A stretch of 64,000 nt of DNA from NCBI RefSeq assembly GCF_047663525.1, contig NC_092597.1, positions 19,180,501-19,244,500 of the forward strand. Direction: 5' to 3'. Each line of letters opens with the position of its first letter. Within the stretch, counting starts at the first letter, position 1. The notes under the pieces are model-generated. The model saw only the letters and a list, made by a program, of their open reading frames with translations, was not told the DNA's origin and did no database searches. The position numbers were made by a program, and so were the translations under genes. This stretch comes from Anas platyrhynchos. Lineage: Eukaryota; Chordata; Aves; Anseriformes; Anatidae. This document shows, in pieces, positions 33,524-45,221 of this stretch.

Positions 33524-35376
33524 GTAAGCGATTTGAGTCAGAGTTTGGTTTGGATAAGCTCCCATAAATTGTAACGCTTGACTGTAGGTTATCCAAACTA
33601 TATGGGCCTCTCGAGACTCTAAATTGGCCTGGAAGATCCAAGCTTCTTTCTGAGATTTTGGCACTTCCTGATCCCAGAGAAGTTGCAAATAGCATGGCAA
33701 CATGCTCTCGCACGAGAGGTCAGCATTTCTGCTTCTTGTTTCAGCTGGAGCCTGCAAAATGCGTGAGCAAGCAAACAAGCTTATTAGACCCAGTTATTCA
33801 GCCAGGAGGGAGCACGAGAGGGCTGTGAGGAGCTCTCTGGATGCCTGTGCCTATGACATGTATTGCCACGACCTGTAGGCTAACATTACATAGAGAAGGG
33901 GACTGGAGAGGATGTCTTTTGGCACACAAACTGCTTTGGCACTTGTCGAGGGGTAAGACTAGGTGGAGCAGTGATGCTACACCACAAAATATGGCCAATG
34001 GAGCTGGCTTTGTTCAAAAACAAACATAAAAACAACAAACCAAACCAGATGAAGCTGTGAATTTAGGATTGAACCAGATTTTTGCTTGCAAGCCAACCCC
34101 TCGTAACTATGTGTATACGAACAGCTGTAGAATCATGGCTAACGCAATATCCTGTCTGCAGCAAAAGTTTGTGGGGGGAGCGGAGGGAGAGAAGGAGAGC
34201 TGGATGTGAGCTGTCCCTTGGCAGAGCCTCCTGGGCTCCAGCATGCAGTAGTTCAGTGACTTCCAAGCCAAAAATCATGTCCAGATCATCGTATTTAATA
34301 GGCACCGATGAACCTATTCTCCCAGAATTTGTCTAGATCCTTTCTAAACATATTAACACTGGTTATTCATAATTATTAAGGCAGGAAGACTGATGTATGG
34401 TCAGAGGGAGAGAGGTCTACTCTTTTACAAATCTCTATAGAGACTTGTCTATTAATACAAACAAACAAAAAAAAAGCCAAAGATTTGGGTATGTTCTTCT
34501 GTAGTATAAACCACTTGTTCCTGTAACTGCAGTTGTGGATGGATTCCCTGCAAAGCATGGCAATGGGATATAGCTTATACCTGCACTGCCAAGTCTGGGA
34601 GACAAAGAGAGCAGGCGTCTGACCTGATGATGTAATTTATTTTCACCCACCTTTAAATGTGTTTTTCTTATGTCAGCCATAAGATAAATACAATTGTTTT
34701 GCCAAAAAGAGATGTTAAATGGGAGGGGAAAAAGAAAAAAAACACACACACAGAACCCAACGTTCGTGTTGCATTATAGCACATTCTTGAGAGCAATTCA
34801 CAGTATTCTGGTGTTTTTACTTTAAATACTGCAACGCTACTTCTCTACAGCTACGGTCTGGTGTGCAGCCCTTCCTGCCCACATGGTATTACGCTTCTTG
34901 TGGACGTCATAAAAATATTGCTAAATCACAGCTGTCTTGCCAAACAACTGGCTCTTCCTTGCGCCAATTTTGTTCAGCCTCTGAAAAGCTACAGGACTTT
35001 TGCTGGGCCCCGTTCAAACTTAAATGATGTTCTCAGTTACAAACACAAAATAAAATGCAGGTCACTAACAAAGCAGTTAGGTTTTGATTAACTCCTCTGT
35101 GAAAGAGTAAATAGGATTCTTCCTTTTTACTTCTGATTTTTTTTTTTTCATTCTTTAAGGGGAAAATGAAAAGACAGAATGAGAGACCTAAGTGGACACA
35201 ACTAGAACAAAGCACTGTTTATGATTAGTATGCCTGAAAATATCCATGTTAGGCCAGGTGCAGATGGCTAATTCCCTCAGACTACAAGCCAATTTAAACC
35301 ATAATTCCTGTGATAGACCACTTTTCCCAACATTAATGGGAACCAGCTGCCTCCTATTAATAATATGGATGATTAC

Positions 35377-35402
35377 AAAAAAAAAAAAAAAAAAAAAAAA
35401 AA
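35377..35402 (+). repeat. A26 homopolymer
   Basis: There are 26 consecutive A after GATTAC, followed by GTGGGGGAGGG. No AATAAA lies just upstream, so this is probably a simple repeat. Confidence 0.9.
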
Positions 35403-35929
35403 GTGGGGGAGGGAGTAGTGAAGTTAGGGAAGATATTATTTTCCAGACTGTTGGCTGTGTCCTGCTGAGGACAATATGGAAAGCTATGGAATATGAGTCT
35501 TGAAAAACCTGTCAAGTTAAATATGCACACTGTTTGCTCAGAAGGAGGATCAAGTTATCTGTGTATTTCTGTGTTTCAATGACAGGGTTATTTAAGGGAT
35601 AGCAATTGTATTTATTCAGTTATTTGCTGGCTCTTTGCTTTTGCCTTCCCTCTGCTGACATTGGATGGTTTTGATTAGCGTCCTAGGAGGGGAGCCCGTT
35701 GCCTTTTGTCCGTTGAGCCTGGCCGTTCCCACTGAAGCCTGATTTCATGTGAGATTGTGGAGTACATCAAAGCAGAAGGATAACAAATGAAATAAATTGT
35801 TCTCCTGAGAGCCTGGCTTGTTGGTTCAAAAAATTTGTTCGGCCTTCTACTATCAGCATGCCAGTGTGAGATGAAATGTGAAGACATGGAAATTCATGAC
35901 ATGTAACAACAATGTGTCTCAGGAGTGCC

Positions 35930-35955
35930 TTTTTTTTTTTTTTTTTCTTTTTTTT
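35930..35955 (+). repeat. T-rich tract (T17-C-T9)
   Basis: An interrupted T run with a T/C-rich continuation is a simple repeat. It could serve as a pyrimidine tract, but no AG with an open frame and a donor follows closely. Confidence 0.85.
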
Positions 35956-37823
35956 TCTCTGTGTTCTTTATGATTGTTTTCTTCTTGTAGTTTTGGGGAG
36001 TCTGAGTGGAATTTATTTTTAAGAATGAGTTCAACAAAATACGTATTTCGCTTGTTTGGAAGGAGGGAGGAAAAGGCTCATGGTACCAGTCTTTTGGGTT
36101 ATATTCCTTGTTCTTTATGTAGATATGATTCCTAACACATGTATCATTTCTTGGAGATCAATAAATAAAAGAGTCAAGCTACAAACAAATGCCTTTCTTG
36201 CCCCTGCAGGAAATGGGTAGGAGCCAGTGTCCTTTTCCTGGTTATTGTATTAGGAATTTTGGGGATTCTTAGAGATATTCATCTAGTGTAGGCTGCATTT
36301 CCTCCTAACATCTTCCTTGATGGTTTGTGGAGATGGGGAAGAAAATTGAGCTCTTGACCTTATCGTTCATGGTGGAGAGTTTGCAGGCGCATTCCATGTA
36401 CCTGAATAGATAAACAGATGGAGCAGGCTGGGACTCCCCTGTACCTGCCCTGAGCATGCAAAGGGCCACGACGTCTCCTCAGCCCATGTAGGCCTTGCAC
36501 GCACCTCCTCCATGTGAGGACCAGCAAGGATCCCTCAGGGAAGGTGGGGGAGAAACACTGACTAGAACTTTTATTCTTTTACACCCTGATTGCTCGACAT
36601 TTATAATGAGGAGACAGGAACTGTGGTTCTTGGGAGAAATGGCCAAGTGTGGTCCAGTGTGACTGGCCTCAACTGGACTGGCTTTTGTCCCTTGCTAGGC
36701 CACAGGAAGAGCCAATTTCTGAATCAGGAACAAGGCAATTTCTAGATCACTTATTATTACATGGCAGATCAGAGGAAAAAAAATTGTTGGCCTTCTAGTC
36801 TAGTCATGAAATTAAGATTACTCCAGCAATGTATCCCAGTGGCAACACTTATCTTCATTCACACTCCTCAGCAGTCCAGCCTTTACATGGGTCACCAGAG
36901 CATCTCTCCGCGGTATTGACTGTAAAGAGGGAAACCTCCACTGCCCATATCCAAACTTCAGAGTAGTGTTTAAAACAGGCATAGCAGAGGTAATGGGAAA
37001 GATATTATTGATTTTATGTTTTTAAATAGAGCATAGTCAACTTGACAATGCCTCTTTAAATAATTGAAAAATCTGCTTCAGCTGACAGTAGCTCACAAGA
37101 TAACGAGGCTGGTTGTGGAAGAACATGAGTAATTAGAGAGTGGGGATTCTTGCCACATGGAATTGACCCTTGGGGGCTTGAAGAAAGCAGGATTTGTGGC
37201 TGCTCTGAAATGCCAGTGGTCTGGTCCAGCATTCCTCTTGTCAATACGAACCTTGTGTTTTTATTGGAAACACGTGTCAAAACAAAACAGTGTTTGAGGC
37301 TGCTGCTGAGAGAAGGTGGGCAAGTCCACAGACAGCCAACCTGTTTTTTCTGCTTGTTTCCAAACATACCATGCTGCACTGCCCGTCACGTTCAAATGGA
37401 GGGAAAGATGCTAAGCACCTTCATCATAAATAATTTGCTGCTATATGGATATTTACAGATAGAAAAATATTTTACGCTACTGATTCTGCTGCTATTTCTT
37501 CCTTCATGATGCAATTTCCACTCTGAGATTTAGAGGAATCAGAGTGACTGTGGCGTTCTGCTATACCCTGATGAGGCCCAAATTGAGAGTTTATATTAGG
37601 GTTACCCCCTGAAGAAAAGCTATTGCAGCAAGACAGCTTTGAGCTTTTCTGGATGAGCAGAAGAGTGTTTGGAGAAGACCTGCCAGTCCTATGTGATACT
37701 TCGCTCCCTGTGGGCTGCCAAAACAGTTTGAAAACAGTGTAAGTTATGAATCTTGGAACTGTTACCTGCATCACAGAAAAGTCAAAGTAAGGAGGTGAGA
37801 GTCCTCATATATGATGATTAAAG

Positions 37824-37859
37824 AAATAAGTAGTTAGGTTTAAAATAAGTAATTAGGTT
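37824..37859 (+). repeat. Short tandem duplication (17-bp unit, one mismatch)
   Basis: AAATAAGTAGTTAGGTT at 37824-37840 recurs at 37843-37859 as AAATAAGTAATTAGGTT. This is a recent local duplication. Confidence 0.85.
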
Positions 37860-40800
37860 CGCTAATTATCTTTTTCCTGATTTAAAATGATTTTGTTGGG
37901 CTGATGTTAAAAATCTGCCTCTTTCTTGCTCTCCTCCCTCACCTACCTCCTAACATGGTTTTACTTGGTGGGTAAATGGAATGATTTGGGGAGATAAAGA
38001 ACCCAATTTGTAATGTGCTTTAGGAGCTTTCAGAATGAAAACCAGGGATTGATGCAGTGTGTTTAGTTTTGAGGGTCTCAATATTTCTTTCCCTTGATCT
38101 ACCTGTCCTGCTGTGTTGTCAGATCTTCACAGTCCAGATTTAAGGCAATAATGGTGAAATCTGGAACATGTGATTGCTGTTTAGGCCCCAAACCGTCATA
38201 TTTCTGGACTGAATCTAAGCCTAATTGAAAAGGCAAGTGGATATCTCTAGCAAAATAAAACATGGCTGTCATAGGCTTTACCAAGTTCAGTGTAACACAG
38301 AAGAATGCACTCTGGCATCTATGTTTGGTTTCTGTTTAAAACATAAAATTAAAAACATATTTTTTTCTGATGTATGTTTTAAGTATGATTTGCAAACCAA
38401 AAATAGAACTTGCCAGGCCTCCAAGGTCTGGCCCTTGTGATGCCAGGAAATAAGTCTCCTCTCACCTTAATATCATCGCTGCAACTATTTGTGCTTGCCT
38501 GCTTACATACGTTATGGGCTGTTTGTACAGTCGTCACCATTCCTCATTGCACCTGTGATCCCTTCGTATGTATTTCCTATCATGCTCGAAGAGCTCAGGG
38601 AATCAAAACTATTTCCATTGCAACCAAGTTTTGGATTGGAGCAGGCTGAGAGGCTTTCCTTTGAGCCTCCCCTTGCCACAAGCACAAATAGGTTTGAGCT
38701 GTACTGTTTGGAAGGCTGAAATGTCCCAAAACTTTCGGGAAAAACAAAACAAATCTATTTCCACCTTTTGAGATCTTTTTCCATCACCAGTTATTTCAGA
38801 TGTATTTCTCTCAGACATATCCATTTCCAGTTTCAAAATTGCAAACAGAGGGCAATTATTTTTTTAGTCAATACTTCTCTTTGTTAGTTTGAACCACTAC
38901 ATGACTGGAATGGAAAATAAATTCAATTATTAATTAATTTCAGAAGATTAATTGATTCCTTCCTCAAGAGAGATCTCAAAACCAGATGCCCTGACTAGAA
39001 ATCCACTTGTTGTGGTCTTTGGCTGATCCCTTTGGTTTCATTTGTGTCTGGTGCATTTTAGTGCCCTCCATGCTGACAGAGCAAAGACTCTGTCATGAAT
39101 CAGGCTTGTTCAGGGAAAGGTTACTGAGGTGGAGGAAAAAACAAACAAAAAAAAAGACAAAAAGATAAAGCAAAAAATCTGGAGATCCTAAAATTAGAGA
39201 AAAAAGATCTGATAGCAGGCAGACAGCTCTGGATGGCTCCTTCTGAAGGCCTCATCTGTGAGCTAGGAATTGGCACAGGCAGTCCTTGGCTTACAAGGAA
39301 TTATAAGCACACCCTTCTCACAGCGGTGGCACAATTGTTTTGAAACTAGGCAGATCTTCTGTGTTTACTATTTGGCAGGTTCTGTGTTTTTGGCTGGCAG
39401 CCACGCTGAAATGTGTTTAGTTTTAATTGACAGCCATGGTCAACACTGCAGATCCCAGGTAGGTACTGCTAATCCTGACAAGGCAGGGCAGAAACAGCAG
39501 GCTTGCTTTCCAGCTAGCTAGAGACTCTTTGTTTTTGGGAAAGCAATGGCACTTTGCTTCTAGATAACTCACCCTTAGGAACCCAGCATCCACCTTCGTG
39601 ACCTGCCTCACTGCCTATTTGTAAGCAGCCCATGGCCACGTGCTGACAGCTGTTGCAATAAAATGTTTTTGTTATCAACTCTTATGCAAGGAGTAATCAG
39701 TGCTAGTAGCCTTGCATGAGAGAGCTTGTTGGAGCACAGACACACAGAGTTGTGTTGTTGTTTATTTATATGAGGCTTGAAAGGAAGAACAGTTACACAC
39801 AGACCTGCAGTTTAAAATATGAGCCATTACAAAAGTGCGTATGGTTAGATTGATTTAAGCCACAGTTTGTGATGGTTTAGATTTTACCTCCTAGTCCTTG
39901 TGAGAGAGTTTCAGCCTTGCTGTTGAGAGAGAAAGAGGGTAACAGAACATTTGCAAAAGTAAAAAGAGAAGAATAGCATATGCACAGACTTATGATGGCT
40001 TTGGTCATGACATCTAAGCAGAGAGAGCAATGATTTCTGTGAACCACAAAAATGTTAGTTCCAGCTGGCATAAAATTCCACCAAGTAATGCTTGTGACTA
40101 TCTCTCAGTCCATCTGTCTCTCTGTCTATCAGTTGTGCCTGTATGCTTTATTATAAGTGGTGCATTCCTCCTCATGTTATTGTCTTCCTTATAAGATAAT
40201 TTCTCAAGGGATTCTTTAACTTTCCCCTGAAGTGACTTACATTTAATGTGGCTGCATTGCAGAGCTCTGTGGTAAAGGAACTGGTATTGATGTAGAAAAG
40301 ATTGCACCCAACTATCACGACAATGTGCCTTCAATCAGCGTTTAGGTCTCATCCTTATTAAGAGTTCACGCCTCTGACAAAAAACAGGAAACAACATTGA
40401 ATTAGATACTACCGAAAGAAGATACTGAAGGAAGAGATTTACTGTGCCAGAATGACGAGAGGAGGAAATTTGGTGTGTCAGCTGGGACTAAATGGGACAA
40501 TTGTTCTATCTCTGTGCTGTGAATTTCCACCATGAGAAAGTAACTCAGATCCTGACTCAGAGTCAGTGACAGTCTCAGAATAGGACTTCACTGAGCCCCC
40601 AGCCCCCTGGTGCAATTACTAGTAGTACCTCTGCAGAGAGGCGTCTTTGGTACAGCCCAGCACTTACGGGTTTGGATTGTTTCTGAGAGCTGTGTTTTTG
40701 AATCTGGGCAAAGTTGAATAATATCCCCCAGTTGCTCATTTTTAATGGGGCTGTGAGATCAAGGTGACGACCTGGTCGCTCCAAGCTTAACAAAAAGGGA

Positions 40801-42150
40801 TTTCCAAGAGTGGAGTAGCCCTATTTTCTCCTTCAACAGGTCTTTAAATTGTGCAGTACTCGTTCATCAGCTTCAGACTTTGATTTGGCACTGCTGTGTC
40901 GTGTAGATGTAGCAATCACATTCACAAGCCTGGAACTAATTAAAAATGGAATATTTTAGATCAGTCATGGTGAGTGTGGCCAGATTTACAGGGAGAATAC
41001 AAGGGCGCTTAAGGAGCAGAGTGATCTAGCTTTTTAAAAATGTTCTTCCTTCAACGTTGGTACATTACCTACAGGCCAGTTGGGTTGGTCCTTCGCAGCA
41101 CTATCTTTAATACACCCTCAGGCTGGTTAAAGTGGAGCTCTAAGGGCGTACAGGCGTTTCATGGTTTGCTGCATTCCAGATGCATGGAGAATCATCTTGA
41201 AAAATCTGTCTGGCAGGACATCACTCTTTTTCTTCTTTTTTTCCTCTCATTTTTAAAGAGGGCATGGTTGCCAAGCTTATCCATCACTTTAATAAGAGAC
41301 AATGAGTTAAAGGCAGTGAGGATAGATAAATCAGGAAAACAGGACAAAAACATGCGAGGAGATAGATATGGCTTCATCTAACCCCATTTATCTGATACCA
41401 ACGCAGCCTGTAGCAGGCTCATCGTAGGTAACACCATTATATAAAACTTGGATACCCAAGTGCTTTCCATGAGCCTCTCCAATCCTATGAATTCAGTCTG
41501 TGAATGCCTGAGGGGGCGGCTTACCTGCAGACAGCACTACAGGGTCTTTGGGGAGAAGAAACTGTCCACGGAGCAATTACATGCTGGGTCACCATAATTT
41601 TCTCCTTGCTCAGCTCACCACTTCCTAGGTTTTGCTGCCAGCTCTGCACCTGCTCCTTGCTGAGTCAAGCTGGGAAACAAAGAAAAAACATTTCTTTCTC
41701 CTGCAGAGTAGTCAGGCTCATTAGGGATGAGTGCTTTTTCTCATTGCACTGCCAACTGGTGTGCCAGGACACCAGTCGTACGCCAATTACACCGCTCATC
41801 ACAGGCCGATGGCAGCATCCAGTTCTTGTCACCACTGCTTTTCATCACCTGGTCACCTCCCAAGCAGCAACTGACTGTAGGTTTCTGGGATAGGGATATC
41901 TTCAGCATGTGCAGGCTCTCCGATGGGCTGTTGGATTAGCTCCTCCTTGGGAGATTGCCTCAAGTCAAATAAAGTAATGGCAATACTAAGGCTGTGCTCT
42001 AGGCGTTCCTGCTATGGGGAACATGGGAAGCTTACCTAGAGGCTTCCATTCAGCTCTGGCAGTCTTTGTATGATGCCCAGGTGGCAAAGCTGCTTGCTGG
42101 TTTGTATACGGGAAAGTGATTTTTCAGTCTTGGTTTCCTACAAGGAAAGG

Positions 42151-42212
42151 ACATGGTTTAGTGATTGGTCTATGCTTGGACTTGATGGTCTTGAAGGTCT
42201 TTTCCAGCCTAG
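42151..42212 (+). mobile_element. Decayed CR1 3'-end fragment
   Basis: GGACATGGTTTAGTGATTGG leads into CTTGGACTTGATGGTCTTGA and GGTCTTTTCCAGCCTAGATG. This is the CR1 3' untranslated wording in plus orientation with several substitutions, and the terminal octamers have decayed to GATGATAAT. Only about 60 bases are left. Confidence 0.8.
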
Positions 42213-43958
42213 ATGATAATATTAATCTAAAGTTGATAAGCAGAACATTTAGTATCACATAGTGATTTTTTTTTTCCCCGCCCTTTAATACCAAAAGCCC
42301 TTTAAAAGAACAAATTGTAGGTGAACTGGTAATGTGCTGACTGCAAGTAGAGGCATGGTGGAGGGTGAATGTGTGTCTTTGGTCATTTGCACCCAGCTAT
42401 TCGCCCCGAGGAACACTGTCACCAAAAGGCTCTGTATGGTTCTTCTGAGGGTTTCCAGACAATTCCCTCAGTCAATCACCCTATCCTAAAGAAGAACAAT
42501 AACAAATCAACTTTTCTTAAACATAGAGAGGCACGACTTACAGTCTCTGCAATGGATTTTTTGCTAGCATGGCTTGTATTACCATTAAAATGATTTAACT
42601 GGAACCTCTGCTCGGCAGCATTATAGGTGACATGTTCCCTAGCTGCGGTGTATCCAAACAGATTGTTGCGAGGCCTTAAATAAACATTTTCTAAGTCTAG
42701 CTCTGAAGCAATTTACATCAAGCAGCATTTATTTCATGGGTGCTAACTACTTCTTGTGTATTACTGACAGAACAGGCAATGTTTTCTATCAAATCTGATG
42801 GGTGTAAACAGAATGCCTATTAATAATGTGGCACGGAGCTGACTAAATGCAATATTTATGGCTCATGCATATGAAAGTCTCATAGACAGTTTGCTTATAA
42901 AGAGCAAATGAATCTTGCAGTTAATGCTTGAATTTAATAAGAGAACAAGGATAATTCTAAACATTTTTCTAAAGGCATACCTATCCACATGCATTCATTC
43001 CTCTTGTAATGTGAAGAATTGATGCTTTTGTCAGAATAGGCTGAAGGCAAAGCTCACCAAAGTAGGCCCATCTGTCGATTTCAAGAGGTTTAGTGCCAAG
43101 GTCAATATGATGTAGGAAGGAATTAAACTGAATCATTCAAAACTGAGCAAAAGGAGCAAATTCCTAGGTTCTTTAGTGGTATTTTGTGTGTGTGTGTGTG
43201 TGTGCGTGCGTGCATGTCACTGTGTTAAAATCCTGAGTTCACCGTGGATTTCAGTGCTAAGTTTCAACTGCCCTGAAAGGGAGCAGGACCAGGTCTTGGC
43301 CTGCGGTGTGCTAAGCACCTTCAAGCTGGACCCGATCCAAACCCCAGGTCTGCAGAAAGAAGATGGAAATTTCATGGAGCTTCAGTTCAAATATTCTTGC
43401 TAATTTGTATGAAAGCAAAAGGAGCAGAGTTCTAAAAACAGCTTCTAACTCTCATTTCTACTGGCACGGCTGCTATCGATCGTGTCCAGAAAGAGGGATG
43501 GAAAGACACGACAGAACTGGCAACAGTCCTGAGCCATGGAGTTTGGATCTCAACCCCAATCCAAATGTTGCCGAAGAACAGGGGATTTTTGTATCTGGAG
43601 GTTTGATTTAATCTTTAGTACGTGCATGGAAAAATCTGTAGGGCTGGAGGGACTTTTCCTCAATGGGTAAGATATGGACGTTGGGTCTGGGGTGACCAGC
43701 TTGGTCAGAAGCCTGGGGAGAGGATGGCCTCAGCAGCATCTGCTGGGGAGTGGAGGGGTCTCCAGCCATAGGAACCAGCAAGGCAAAAGATATTCCCAGC
43801 GCTCCCAAACACGGCTCAGCTCAAATGTCTCCTCTAGCTTTTTTCCAGAATAGTCTCCCTTTTTGGTTGTTCAGTCATCTGGAGCAGGTATAGTACTTAA
43901 AGTGATTCACAAATGCTCCCATGAATTGGCTGGAAACTTTAGTCAGCGCAAAGGTTTT
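42213..43958. other. Non-coding region, possible conserved element near 42700-42960
   Basis: No gene is recognised. The AT-rich stretch at 42700-42960 carries TATTAATAAT, a TTTATGG core (42855-42861), CATGCATATG and TTAATGC motifs typical of homeobox and POU binding sites. A (TG)n repeat lies at 43185-43216. Confidence 0.4.
43185..43216 (+). repeat. (TG)n dinucleotide microsatellite
   Basis: About ten TG units run into TGCGTGCGTGCATG variants. It is a typical vertebrate dinucleotide repeat with Z-DNA-forming potential. Confidence 0.92.
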
Positions 43959-44006
43959 GGTCAAATTGTGATTAATGAGTTTGGTTAAATTGTGATTAAT
44001 GATTTT
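43959..44006 (+). repeat. 24-bp tandem duplication
   Basis: GGTCAAATTGTGATTAATGA plus GTTT (43959-43982) is followed at once by a second copy (43983-44006) with two substitutions. Each unit contains GTGATTAATGA, so the event doubled an ATTAAT core. Confidence 0.9.
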
Positions 44007-44994
44007 TTTCAGTTATTATTTTTATGAGTTGCAAACGCTATGAACTCTCCTAGCTTTTGTTTTCAACCAGATGTTGCACCTAGAAGTGAAAACAATTTTA
44101 CTATTTGTTGGTTTTAGTTTGAAGTTCTTCAGTCTCTCCAGTCAAGAAACCAAATTTTTATTGTGTGGTTGAGCCAACTAGTATAATCGTTATTATTAAA
44201 ATCAACTAACAAAAATATCATAATGTACAATTTGCAGAAAACAACAGCTTGGCAAACATTTGTCCAAACTGTTTAGTAAATATGTTCCAGTAATGAGTGG
44301 TTTAGCAGGAAACAGGAGAGAAAAGACCACAAATAAAATCAATATTATTATAAATATTATTTGCCACAAGTAATTTGAAAACCTCTGTTTTCATCCAAAA
44401 CATTTGCTTTAAATTATATGCTGACATATTCTGGAAATAACTATGATAGACTATTTTTAAAGTAATAGTACACAAAGGATTTTTTTCTTTATGTTCTTTT
44501 TCACATCGACAGTTTCTGGTTTCTGACGTGCTAAAATAGACTCGGATAAGGATTTGTGTGTGTGTGTATGTAGCCACTTTTATTTATTTATTTTCTGGTT
44601 TGGACTTCAGAATTGTGTGCTTTGGGGAGCAGGTGGTTTCCAGCACTTGAAGAGATCTGCATGTTAAATGAGTTACAATTTGCTTTGCAGAGAAGTATTG
44701 CTACATGTATTTTCATGAAATTCCTTTCAGGCATCTTCTTGGGTTCACTTCCAAAATGTTATGAAAAAGTGATTTGCTTTCAGAAAGGAATTGCTCAGCT
44801 AAAAATAATAAATATGTTACAGCTAATGTGGAAACTAAATATGTCAGAGGTGATGTGGAAAACATCAGAGCAGACTGAGCTGAAAGGATAAATGATCTCA
44901 AGGAGTCAAATGAAGCCACTGCAGAAAATCCAAATTTTACCAGAGTCAGGACAGTTTGGAAACCACAGATGAAAGATCCCTGCTTCCTGTGTAG
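44007..44994. other. Non-coding AT-rich stretch
   Basis: No gene is recognised. A short TG repeat lies at 44555-44567 and several AT-rich palindrome-like strings around 44338-44365. Frames of up to 92 codons show no domain. Confidence 0.5.
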
Positions 44995-45221
44995 GCTTCA
45001 GGAGAACCCAGATGCTTTCTGTGGCTTGAGGGAATGAGTTGGTTGCTGCCTGGACAACATATCCTCACACTGCCCATTTCTGGGCTGAGGACCCATATGG
45101 CAGTGGTGCCCCAAGTCTTGCAGCCCCATCAGAAGGTGGCAGGCTGTCCCACGGATGCTTGTATAAACTGGGAATGCCACGTTCTTGTAGTTTTGTTGGC
45201 AAACACACAATCTTATCCAAG
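44995..45221 (+). other. Candidate 227-nt exon, open throughout
   Basis: The acceptor reads TCCCTGCTTCCTGTGTAG and the donor CCAAG|GTGAGC. The frame beginning at the acceptor is open for all 75 codons and then hits TGA within the donor itself, so the open frame ends where the putative exon does. Residues include ASGEPRCFLWLEG, LPGQHILTLPISGLRTHMAV and ACINWECHVLVVLLANTQSY. I do not recognise the peptide. The antisense strand is also open here (44998-45396, 132 codons), so an ancient mobile-element coding piece is an alternative. It is slightly GC-richer than its flanks. Confidence 0.27.

Larger units (their letters stand above)
33524..42150. other. Long non-coding region, no recognised gene
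   Basis: I see no supported gene in these 8.6 kb. Contents are the A26 run at 35377-35402, T-rich runs at 35930-35956, a short tandem duplication at 37824-37859, and many short frames. The longest, 128-129 codons at 33392-33778 (minus) and 41504-41893 (plus), show no domain. A donor-like CAG|GTAGGT at 39459 and AAATG|GTGAGT-like sites have no partners. Confidence 0.5.
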
